The notes beneath the pieces are model-generated. The model was not told the DNA's origin. It did no database searches and was given only the letters and a program-made list of their open reading frames with translations. A stretch of 14,499 bases of DNA, taken from positions 1 to 14,499 of the forward strand of contig JAFXJE010000102.1 in assembly GCA_017532485.1 (NCBI GenBank), read 5' to 3'. Shown here in pieces: positions 1-4,185 of this stretch. This DNA comes from Peptococcaceae bacterium (GTDB taxonomy: Bacteria; Bacillota; Peptococcia; Peptococcales; Peptococcaceae). Positions within the stretch are counted from its first letter, which is position 1, and each line of letters opens with the position of its first letter. The position numbers and the translations under genes are program-made.

Positions 1-582
1 TGTTTTTGCATCATATTCAGCTTTAGCAGCATCATATTCAGCTTGAGCTGCGTCTAATTTAGCTTGGTTGTTAGCTGCGATAGCTGCGTTTTGTTCAGCT
101 AATTCAGCATTAGCTGCTTCTTGACGAGCTGCGTTTTCTTTAGCAGCTGCACATTCTGCAGATTGAGAACCGTCTAAAATTTTGATGTTGTTGAAGGTTG
201 TAGCTGTGGAGATACGGTCAACCTCTTCTTTTAATGCATCAATTTCAGCTTGTGTTTGAGAACGGTCGTTGTTGTCATAAATACCGTTGGAAGCTTGAAC
301 AGCTAATTCACGCATACGTTGTAAAATGGAGTGAGTTTCTGTTAAAGCACCTTCAGCTGTTTGTACTAAAGAGATACCGTCTTGAGCATTTTTGGAAGCC
401 ATGGATAAACCACGGATTTGTGCTCTCATTTTTTCGGAAATAGCTAAACCAGCAGCGTCGTCGCCGGCACGGTTGATTCTATAACCGGAAGATAATTTTT
501 CCAAAGATTTGGAAACTGTGTTGTTGTTACCTGTTAATTGGCGTAAAGAGTTCATCGCCGCAATGTTGTGTTGAATTCTCAT
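1..582 (-). CDS. fliC: Flagellin, N-terminal part (gene runs off the window)
   Basis: The main subunit of the flagellar filament, secreted through the flagellar export apparatus and polymerised outside the cell. The first 194 codons are present, and the frame is open to the window edge. Residues 1-140 are a clear D0/D1 flagellin N-terminus (begins MRIQHNIAAMNSLRQL, then SSGYRINRAGDDAAGLAISE and FNNIKILDGS). The segment LQRMRELAVQ at 88-97 matches the conserved region that TLR5 recognises in enterobacterial flagellins. The start ATG at 582 follows AAGGAGG (591-597) at 8 nt. After residue 140 the usual beta-rich variable domain is replaced, as far as the window shows, by an Ala-rich helical stretch ending in heptad-like units AQAEYDA/AKAEYDA, with an unusual cysteine at residue 144. 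The identity is certain; the C-terminal half and full length are not visible. Confidence 0.96.
   Translation of the reverse strand, partial: MRIQHNIAAMNSLRQLTGNNNTVSKSLEKLSSGYRINRAGDDAAGLAISEKMRAQIRGLSMASKNAQDGISLVQTAEGALTETHSILQRMRELAVQASNGIYDNNDRSQTQAEIDALKEEVDRISTATTFNNIKILDGSQSAECAAAKENAARQEAANAELAEQNAAIAANNQAKLDAAQAEYDAAKAEYDAKT
5..48 (-). repeat. 21-bp tandem repeat inside the flagellin gene
   Basis: The block GCATCATATTCAGCTT occurs at 8-23 and again at 29-44, a 21-bp period. On the coding strand each period encodes a seven-residue unit of the form A-x-A-E-Y-D-A. The repeat sits at the window edge, so more copies may follow outside it. Confidence 0.7.
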
Positions 583-635
583 GATATTTTCCTCCTTGAA
601 AATATAATTCAATAAATTTTTGTTTTTGCTTTGGA

Positions 636-681
636 TTGTAATAAAAATAGAGTGACGTCAGGTTCTATTTAGAAATTACAA
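636..681 (-). promoter_or_regulatory. Stem-loop in the flagellin mRNA leader
   Basis: TTGTAAT (636-642) pairs with ATTACAA (675-681), and AAATAGA (645-651) pairs with TCTATTT (664-670), separated by a small asymmetric internal loop. The apical loop contains the 8-bp palindrome TGACGTCA (653-660). The structure lies between the predicted sigma-28 start (about 694) and the flagellin ribosome site, near the 5' end of a leader of about 110 nt. A role in mRNA stability or translation control is inference. Confidence 0.55.
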
Positions 682-700
682 TTTTAGCTTTACAGTTTCT

Positions 701-727
701 ATATCGTACAGTTTTGGATTTTGTTTA
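701..727 (-). promoter_or_regulatory. Sigma-28/sigma-D type promoter of the flagellin gene
   Basis: On the minus strand TAAA (727-724) is followed by exactly 15 nt and then TACGATAT (708-701). The Bacillus sigma-D consensus is TAAA-N15-GCCGATAT, so the -35 core, the spacing and six of eight -10 bases agree. It lies upstream of a flagellin gene, the classic target of this sigma factor. The predicted start is near 694. Confidence 0.8.
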
Positions 728-777
728 GGGGTAATGAAAAAATTTTTTGAAAAAAATAAAAAATTTTTCAAACCCCT
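727..777. repeat. Long A/T-rich inverted repeat upstream of the flagellin promoter
   Basis: AGGGGT (727-732) faces ACCCCT (772-777). Inside it, GAAAAA (736-741) faces TTTTTC (764-769), and TTTTTT (743-748) faces AAAAAA (758-763). The left arm begins at the last base of the -35 element. It could be an UP-element-like A-tract region, a protein site, or a weak terminator for transcripts arriving from the toxin array; the sequence does not decide between these. Confidence 0.45.
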
Positions 778-796
778 CATACCTCCCTTTATTTCT

Positions 797-827
797 TTAT
801 ATTTGCAAGTGGCTGGATAGAAAGAGG
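797..827 (+). pseudogene. 3' remnant of a third type I toxin gene
   Basis: Bases 797-822 are identical to 960-985, the 3' end of the intact 28-aa toxin gene, and encode the same YICKWLDR signature. There is no start codon, ribosome site or stop in the right place. The toxin promoter repeat begins four bases after the remnant. The arrangement suggests a deletion between array copies that removed the rest of this gene together with its terminator and antisense RNA. Confidence 0.75.
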
Positions 828-830
828 TTG

Positions 831-869
831 ATTGTTTTTCCATTTTTTGTATGTTATACTTGTGGTGTT
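831..869 (+). repeat. 39-bp toxin promoter repeat, copy A
   Basis: Bases 831-869 are identical, base for base, to 1143-1181. The block holds the complete sigma-A promoter described for each toxin locus and the first bases of the transcript. A third, truncated version ends the 61-bp repeat at 1480. Confidence 0.9.
832..860 (+). promoter_or_regulatory. Promoter of toxin locus 1
   Basis: TTGTTT (832-837), a 17-bp spacer, then TATACT (855-860) preceded by TGT, an extended -10 element. Transcription should start near 867 and run to the terminator at 1010-1042, giving an mRNA of about 175 nt for a 28-codon gene. Confidence 0.8.
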
Positions 870-905
870 GCTACCACCTAATCCGGCAACGGAAGGGGGT
901 GTTAG
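862..905 (+). promoter_or_regulatory. Structured 5' leader that can hide the toxin ribosome site
   Basis: CTACCACC (871-878) can pair with GGTGTTAG (898-905), seven of eight positions, covering the end of the G-rich ribosome site (GGAAGGGGG, 891-899) and the bases before the ATG. Competing pairings are GTGGT/ACCAC (862-866 with 873-877) and GTTGC/GCAAC (867-871 with 886-890). Locus 2 has an equivalent pairing, TACCTCC (1181-1187) with GGGGGTA (1208-1214). Sequestered ribosome sites are typical of type I toxin mRNAs. Confidence 0.55.
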
Positions 906-906
906 T

Positions 907-993
907 ATGGCATTTTTATTATCCCTGTTAGTTTCTATCATAGCAAGTATAATTGCTCATTATATTTGCAAGTGGCTGGATAGAAGCAGGTAG
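907..993 (+). CDS. Small hydrophobic peptide, Fst/Ldr-like type I toxin candidate
   Basis: A 28-residue peptide with one membrane-spanning segment (about residues 2-20) and a charged tail ending KWLDRSR. In the Fst/Ldr group of type I toxins such peptides insert into the membrane. Support comes from the locus as a whole: ribosome site GGAAGGGGG (891-899) 7 nt before the ATG, its own extended -10 promoter, a leader that can mask the ribosome site, a 13-bp terminator hairpin just downstream, and a convergent antisense promoter. The tail resembles the W-L-x-x-R end of the Fst family, but the H-Y-I-C-K-W-L-D signature is not one I can assign to a named subfamily. A second, degenerate copy follows at 1215-1277, and a 3' remnant precedes at 797. 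Coding is likely; toxicity is inferred, not shown. Confidence 0.75.
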   Translation: MAFLLSLLVSIIASIIAHYICKWLDRSR

Positions 994-1009
994 CAATACA
1001 GCACAAATA

Positions 1010-1042
1010 AAAAACCGGTAGCCCACCCGCTACCGGTTTTTT
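1010..1042. terminator. Bidirectional terminator shared by toxin mRNA 1 and its antisense RNA
   Basis: AAAAACCGGTAGC (1010-1022), loop of six, GCTACCGGTTTTT (1029-1041). The 13-bp perfect stem has A-rich and T-rich ends, so it works as an intrinsic terminator in both directions. This makes the 3' ends of the two convergent RNAs fully complementary. Confidence 0.9.
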
Positions 1043-1051
1043 GTTGCTTTT

Positions 1052-1077
1052 GTTAGCATGGAATTTTTATATCCCTA
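1052..1077 (+). repeat. Diverged direct repeat of the toxin 1 start region
   Basis: Aligns with 901-926 (ribosome-site edge, ATG and first codons of toxin 1) with two substitutions and one single-base gap. The T/C difference at 906/1057 becomes a G-U pair in the RNA-RNA duplex, so pairing is retained. It supplies the base-pairing arm of antisense RNA 1. Confidence 0.8.
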
Positions 1078-1092
1078 TGTTCCTGCAAGCAT

Positions 1093-1121
1093 ATTATAGC
1101 ATACGCAGATTTGATGTGCAA
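1093..1121 (-). promoter_or_regulatory. Antisense RNA 1 promoter
   Basis: Reading the minus strand: TTGCAC (1121-1116), a 17-bp spacer, TATAAT (1098-1093) with TGC just before it (extended -10). It is closer to consensus than the toxin promoter, which fits an antitoxin RNA made in excess. Confidence 0.85.
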
Positions 1122-1153
1122 TATGCATGGCAGGGCAATTTTATTGTTTTTCC
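1093..1153. repeat. 61-bp divergent-promoter repeat, copy 1
   Basis: Matches 1420-1480 at 59 of 61 positions. The block carries the antisense RNA promoter on the minus strand and the start of the toxin promoter on the plus strand, back to back. It is the junction unit between neighbouring toxin loci. Confidence 0.9.
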
Positions 1154-1181
1154 ATTTTTTGTATGTTATACTTGTGGTGTT
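1143..1181 (+). repeat. 39-bp toxin promoter repeat, copy B
   Basis: Identical to 831-869. Perfect identity over a non-coding 39-bp block suggests recent duplication or gene conversion between the loci. Confidence 0.9.
1144..1172 (+). promoter_or_regulatory. Promoter of toxin locus 2
   Basis: TTGTTT (1144-1149), 17 bp, TATACT (1167-1172), with TGT before the -10. Expected start near 1179; the transcript would end at the hairpin 1322-1356. Confidence 0.8.
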
Positions 1182-1214
1182 ACCTCCCAAAAATCTGGTG
1201 ACAGATCGGGGGTA

Positions 1215-1277
1215 TTGTCTTCCATTATGGCGGGTGTCATTAGTCATCTCATCTGCAAATGGTTAGATGGAAGGTAG
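1215..1277 (+). CDS. Second Fst/Ldr-like toxin reading frame, N-terminally short or decayed
   Basis: The frame ends in HLICKWLDGR, aligning with the last part of the 28-aa toxin (SIMAGVISHLICKWLD against SIIASIIAHYICKWLD) but lacking about eight N-terminal hydrophobic residues. The start is unclear. TTG at 1215 lies only 2 nt after the G-run (1208-1212), too close for a normal ribosome site; ATT at 1224 or ATG at 1227 would give 11 or 14 nt and a still shorter peptide. Promoter, mask-able leader, terminator and antisense promoter are all intact, and GTATTGTCTT (1212-1221) is echoed at 1366-1374 in the antisense RNA. It is either a degenerate toxin kept by its antitoxin or a minimal variant. 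The longer upstream frame from 1041 runs through promoter DNA and is not credible. Confidence 0.5.
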   Translation: MSSIMAGVISHLICKWLDGR

Positions 1278-1321
1278 AAGGTAACTAACCTAGTCAGCTC
1301 AGACTATAACAGCCAGAAAGA

Positions 1322-1356
1322 AAAACCCCCGATAGCCCAAATCTATCGGGGGTTTT
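1322..1356. terminator. Bidirectional terminator of locus 2
   Basis: AAAACCCCCGATAG (1322-1335), loop CCCAAAT, CTATCGGGGGTTTT (1343-1356): a perfect 14-bp stem with A and T flanks. It should stop toxin mRNA 2 on the plus strand and antisense RNA 2 on the minus strand, and would also stop any read-through from the gene ending at 1483. Confidence 0.9.
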
Positions 1357-1413
1357 CTGCTTCAAGTATGTCTTTTGCAACATTGTCCTTACAACCTAGA
1401 TTTAATCTAGTCT
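1322..1413 (-). ncRNA. Predicted antisense antitoxin RNA 2
   Basis: Predicted transcript of about 92 nt from the promoter at 1420-1448 to the shared terminator. Near its 5' end CTAGAT (1397-1402) and ATCTAG (1405-1410) can form a hairpin. The segment complementary to 1366-1374 could pair with the locus 2 start region (1212-1221) over about ten bases with a one-base bulge, weaker than in locus 1. Confidence 0.65.
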
Positions 1414-1419
1414 AGGCAC

Positions 1420-1448
1420 ATTATAGCATACGCAGGTTTGAGGTGCAA
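1420..1448 (-). promoter_or_regulatory. Antisense RNA 2 promoter
   Basis: Minus strand: TTGCAC (1448-1443), 17 bp, TATAAT (1425-1420), extended -10 TGC. It has the same elements as the antisense promoter of locus 1. Confidence 0.85.
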
Positions 1449-1480
1449 TATGCATGGCAGGGCAATTTTATTGTTTTTCC
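1420..1480. repeat. 61-bp divergent-promoter repeat, copy 2, abutting a gene end
   Basis: 59 of 61 positions match 1093-1153. The similarity stops at 1480, three bases before the stop codon of the rlpA-like gene (1483), so the plus-strand toxin promoter is cut off after its -35 element. This is the right-hand boundary of the array. Confidence 0.85.
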
Positions 1481-1482
1481 TA

Positions 1483-2433
1483 TTATACTGCTGCGTTTTC
1501 GGGATAGGAAACGATTGCTATGGAAACTGGGCCTATGCCTTTGCCATGCATTTCCAATTTTCCAGCTGCTGCTGTTGAGAGGTCGATTATTCTACCTTTG
1601 GTAAAAGGTCCTCGGTCTGTAATTGTAACATCAACAGACAAGCCGTTCCATAAGGCTGTCACGCGTACTACTGTGCCAAATGGCAGTGTTTTGTGAGCAG
1701 CTGTCATTTCATATTGATTATAAATTGTCCCACTGGCTGTCTTTCTGCCATGGAATTTCCCACCATAATAGGAAGCGATACCTTCTTCATAAACTGTCAA
1801 CTCACCGTTAGACCCCATTACTCTGCCAGCTAAGCCAGAATTTCTGGAAACACCTGTTGTTTGTTCATACAGAGGTAAGTTTAATAACGGTTTAAACCAA
1901 ACTGATCCTGAACCTGGTGTAGTTACCCAAGAGTTTTTCTTTTTCTTGGTAGTATCCAAGGTCAAGGTACTGCTGGCATCATCCCAATTCATTTCTGCAT
2001 TTAACACATTATAATAGAAATGAATTGGCAGATAAACAATGCTGTTTTCATGCTTCAAGGGATAAGCTGCATCATCGCTTCCGTAGGCTGCTGCATTTTC
2101 TAAATCCAAAACTAGTTGATAGCGTTCGCGAGCAGTATTAAGGATTACTTTATCCTCTGCCTCTCCTGTTGCCCAGCCCAGCGTAACACCGTAAAATTCC
2201 ATTACTTCACGCAAAGGCAGATAGGTCATATCAAGTATTCGGATAGCTTCATTTTCGCAAACAAGTTTTTTACCATCACATACAATTGTCAATTTTGTTT
2301 CTTCGGCATCAACAACAGCACCTTTTTCAACTACATCACTATTTTCAGGCAGAGAAGTGTCCGCCCACGCAGGCATTGCTGTCATCATCAGAGTTAATAT
2401 GAAAAAAGTCATAGCCAACAACTTTTTCACCAA
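1483..2433 (-). CDS. rlpA: Exported stalk-domain RlpA-like protein (peptidoglycan-active)
   Basis: An exported cell-wall protein. Residues 1-24 are a signal peptide (KK, hydrophobic core, AWA cleavage). About 47-160 resemble the copper-amine-oxidase N-terminal-like stalk domain (TYLPLREVMEF, VYLPIHFYY), which in Firmicutes is a surface anchoring or spacer module rather than an enzyme. Residues 217-308 are an RlpA double-psi beta barrel: YYGGKFHGRKTASG, TAAHKTLPFGTVVRV, ITDRGPFTKGRIIDLS. H247 and D273 match the residues needed for lytic transglycosylase activity in the Pseudomonas RlpA; there is no SPOR domain. The ribosome site AGGAGG (2439-2444) is 5 nt from TTG at 2433 and 8 nt from the next codon, GTG at 2430, so either may be the true start. 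It is a single gene with its own promoter. Confidence 0.88.
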   Translation of the reverse strand: MVKKLLAMTFFILTLMMTAMPAWADTSLPENSDVVEKGAVVDAEETKLTIVCDGKKLVCENEAIRILDMTYLPLREVMEFYGVTLGWATGEAEDKVILNTARERYQLVLDLENAAAYGSDDAAYPLKHENSIVYLPIHFYYNVLNAEMNWDDASSTLTLDTTKKKKNSWVTTPGSGSVWFKPLLNLPLYEQTTGVSRNSGLAGRVMGSNGELTVYEEGIASYYGGKFHGRKTASGTIYNQYEMTAAHKTLPFGTVVRVTALWNGLSVDVTITDRGPFTKGRIIDLSTAAAGKLEMHGKGIGPVSIAIVSYPENAAV

Positions 2434-2465
2434 TAACTCCTCCTTTCCATATTTAAACTCACGCT

Positions 2466-2494
2466 ATTATACATGATTGTTACCTATTTGTAAA
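2466..2494 (-). promoter_or_regulatory. Sigma-A promoter of the rlpA-like gene
   Basis: Minus strand: TTTACA (2494-2489), 17 bp, TATAAT (2471-2466). Start expected near 2459, giving a leader of about 26 nt that holds the AGGAGG site. Confidence 0.8.
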
Positions 2495-2547
2495 GTTTTA
2501 TACATATAATTGTCCACAATGGGAAAAATAAGAAAAACTAGCTAATC

Positions 2548-2586
2548 AAAAAAATCCCCCTCCGACGCTTTTCTTTCGGAGGAGGG
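2548..2586 (-). terminator. Intrinsic terminator of the menG gene
   Basis: Minus strand: a 10-bp stem (2577-2585 region with 2556-2565, core CCTCCGA/TCGGAGG, one G-U pair) is followed by A and seven T (2555-2548). It lies about 160 nt beyond the menG stop, so the mRNA has a long 3' tail opposite the small plus-strand frame at 2602-2760. Confidence 0.75.
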
Positions 2587-2601
2587 ATATGGGGTGATTA
2601 T

Positions 2602-2760
2602 ATGATTCCACGCATAAAATTTTTGCGCGTTGTATTTCTATTTTTTTTTGCTTTGATTACTTTTAAGCTCGCTTATGAACAGCTCTATCATGCTGCTCTG
2701 CTGACAGGCAGTATCAGCGAAGAGCATCCATTTATAATTTGGCTAGATGCTATTTTTTAG
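2602..2760 (+). CDS. Possible 52-aa single-pass membrane peptide
   Basis: An open frame of 52 codons with basic start MIPRIKFLR, hydrophobic core VVFLFFFALITF (about residues 10-21) and a polar tail. GGGG (2591-2594), part of GGGGTGAT, stands 7 nt before the ATG, and a possible promoter TTGTTA-N16-TATACA lies at 2477-2504. The frame overlaps the 3' end of menG on the other strand by 11 nt. I recognise no family. Against it: it is short, and the hairpin just before it is explained as the menG terminator. It fills an otherwise unexplained gap, so it is worth listing, but it could be chance. Confidence 0.42.
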   Translation: MIPRIKFLRVVFLFFFALITFKLAYEQLYHAALLTGSISEEHPFIIWLDAIF

Positions 2761-3475
2761 GTTTTGTTCCCCAGTAAACTGTAGCAGCGCCAAAGCCTAC
2801 ACCTTTATAATCTACATCTACCAAGCCAGCTTCGATAAACATTTCTTTAATTTTATCTTGGCTTGGCAAGCTTTTTAAAGATTCTGCCAACCAAGTATAA
2901 GCAGGAATTTGGCTGTTAATTTTTTTATTTTTATCTACCAAATGTCCCATAATTGGCACTATTTTAAAGTAGTAAATATTAAAGAACCAACGGAATAAGA
3001 AAAATTTTGGGCGAGATACATCAATGCATACTACACGACCACCAGGTGCTACTACTCTTGCCATTTCTTGAATAGTCTTTGGAATGTCTAAAACATTGCG
3101 CAAAGCAAAACCGTTGGTAGCTGCTTGGAAAGTATTGTCGCCAAAAGGTAAATCCATGGCGTCACCACGCACAAAGGTAATATTTTGGTAAGCGGTTTTT
3201 GCCAATTTTTCATTAGCTACATCCAACATATTTTGGGTAAAGTCCAAGCCTACTACAGAACCTTTGGCACCTACAATTTTTCTAGCTTGGAATGCCATTT
3301 CCCCCGTACCACAGCAAACATCTAAAGCACGATCACCTGTTTTCAAGGCTGTTTTTTTCATAACCAGCTTTTGCCAGCCCTTCAACATCCCCCAAGTCAT
3401 CAAGTTATTCATTTCATCATAATGGTCAGCTATTTCTGTAAAACATTCTTGTACATATTCTTTTTTATGTTCCAT
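2750..3475 (-). CDS. menG: Demethylmenaquinone / ubiquinone C-methyltransferase family (MenG/UbiE)
   Basis: A SAM-dependent methyltransferase that makes menaquinone from demethylmenaquinone, the last step of the pathway; cytosolic with a membrane-bound substrate. The Rossmann SAM site LDVCCGTGEMAF is near the N-terminal third, followed by GLDFTQNML, GDAMDLPF and NGFALRNVLDI. The family signatures YDEMNNLMTWGMLKGW and RVVAPGGRVVCIDVS are both recognisable, and the length of about 241 residues is normal. The ATG at 3475 is preferred over the GTG at 3484 because GAGG (3486-3489) is 10 nt and the overlapping GGTGGAG (3481-3487) closer to it, and other family members begin just before the same EIADHYDEMN region. 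It has its own promoter and terminator. The presence of a menaquinone step suggests anaerobic respiration (inference). Confidence 0.93.
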   Translation of the reverse strand: MEHKKEYVQECFTEIADHYDEMNNLMTWGMLKGWQKLVMKKTALKTGDRALDVCCGTGEMAFQARKIVGAKGSVVGLDFTQNMLDVANEKLAKTAYQNITFVRGDAMDLPFGDNTFQAATNGFALRNVLDIPKTIQEMARVVAPGGRVVCIDVSRPKFFLFRWFFNIYYFKIVPIMGHLVDKNKKINSQIPAYTWLAESLKSLPSQDKIKEMFIEAGLVDVDYKGVGFGAATVYWGTKPKK

Positions 3476-3519
3476 TTTCTCCACCTCATCTATAGCTCAA
3501 GCACATTTTAACCAATACT

Positions 3520-3557
3520 TATCCTTATTAGGATACTTGAATTTTATTTTTTGTCAA
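3520..3557 (-). promoter_or_regulatory. menG promoter overlapped by a perfect inverted repeat
   Basis: Minus strand: TTGACA (3557-3552), 16 bp, TATCCT (3535-3530). The -10 is the first arm of the palindrome TATCCT-4-AGGATA (3520-3535), which spans the -10 and the expected start area. Such placement fits a repressor site, but no regulator is identified. Confidence 0.6.
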
Positions 3558-3568
3558 GCATTTTCCAG

Positions 3569-4048
3569 TTAGCCAACGGATAGTTTTTGCCAAAAATAAT
3601 CTTTCCAACGCTTGACTAGCTGGTATTGTTCACGCACACTACGATATTGCTGACGGGTCACAAATTGCTGCCCGTTTTTAAAATGCAGCACAGCATAGCC
3701 GTTTGCATCTTTGCTGATTTTAGCTATTTGTTCATAAAGAAAATAGCCTAATACTCCATCATGGGCAAATTCTTTTTCTCGCGTCTTTATGGGAATTAAG
3801 GTACAGCTTTCATGCAAAAACAGTATTCCTTTTCTGCCTGATTTTAAATTAACTTGCTCCTCCTTTTCAAACCAATTCAATCGTGCGCGCTGCAGTTCTG
3901 TAGTGGTGGCATAGCGCAAAAGCATCTTTTGATGAACTTTGCTGATTTTCTGCTCGACAATTTCTACACGCTGGTCTAAATAAGCTATTTCTGTCCAATC
4001 GTCCCAATTTTCTGTATAAGCAGGACAATAATATAAAACTGATGTCAT
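3569..4048 (-). CDS. Unrecognised protein, perhaps a distant ComK-like regulator
   Basis: A soluble, charged protein of about 159 residues with no signal peptide or membrane segment. The chosen start is the ATG at 4048 (MTSVLYYCPAYTENW): GGAGGAG precedes it at 6 nt, whereas the upstream ATG at 4069 coincides with the predicted transcription start. The central and C-terminal part (SGRKGILFLHESCTLIPIKT, then GYFLYEQIAKI, then VLHFKNGQQFVTRQQYRSVR) loosely follows the order of motifs in ComK, the competence transcription factor: a GR motif, a K/P-I segment, an F-x-NG strand and a Q-rich helix. The F-K-N-G-Q-x-x-x-x-R element could equally recall a LytTR-type DNA-binding strand. Both readings are tentative. 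It is monocistronic and divergent from the DUF1659 operon. Confidence 0.7.
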   Translation of the reverse strand: MTSVLYYCPAYTENWDDWTEIAYLDQRVEIVEQKISKVHQKMLLRYATTTELQRARLNWFEKEEQVNLKSGRKGILFLHESCTLIPIKTREKEFAHDGVLGYFLYEQIAKISKDANGYAVLHFKNGQQFVTRQQYRSVREQYQLVKRWKDYFWQKLSVG

Positions 4049-4076
4049 AAGCATCTCCTCCACCATCATCCTACGA

Positions 4077-4104
4077 TAGTTACCATTTTCTGTAAAATTG
4101 TCAA
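4077..4104 (-). promoter_or_regulatory. Promoter of the ComK-like gene
   Basis: Minus strand: TTGACA (4104-4099), 16 bp, TAACTA (4082-4077) with TGG before it. The -35 is perfect and the -10 weak but extended. The expected start is near 4070. Confidence 0.5.
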
Positions 4105-4185
4105 TAACAGCATTTTTACGCCATTTTTTACCTCATTTGTGCAAAAATAGCCCTCGCCGACACTAATTGTGTTGTTATTGCTCAT

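Larger units (their letters stand above)
1010..1086 (-). ncRNA. Predicted antisense antitoxin RNA 1
   Basis: A minus-strand transcript of about 77 nt is predicted from a near-consensus promoter (1093-1121) to the shared terminator. Its 5' part is the complement of 1052-1077, a diverged direct repeat of the toxin translation start (901-926): the blocks GTTAG, ATGG, ATTTTTAT and ATCCCT are shared, with two substitutions and one base missing. The RNA can therefore pair with the toxin mRNA both at the start codon and at the terminator, the two-site arrangement known from the RNAI/RNAII pair of the pAD1 par locus. No open reading frame of note lies in it. Confidence 0.75.

Noticed and set aside
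1053..1247. 64-codon minus-strand frame across toxin locus 2
   Set aside because: It has no ribosome site and covers the repeated promoter DNA and the complement of the toxin frame.
1041..1277. 78-codon plus-strand frame ending with the toxin-like tail
   Set aside because: Its first two thirds run across the antisense promoter and the toxin 2 promoter repeat, which also occur without this frame elsewhere; only the end from about 1215 resembles a peptide gene.
797..1480. CRISPR array or insertion sequence as explanation for the repeats
   Set aside because: The repeats are promoter blocks of unequal spacing (312 and 327 bp apart), with no regular spacers, no transposase and no terminal inverted repeats; the toxin-locus reading explains every block.
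2116..2397. 93-codon plus-strand frame inside rlpA
   Set aside because: It is opposite a well-supported exported protein and its translation resembles nothing; a shadow of the coding strand.
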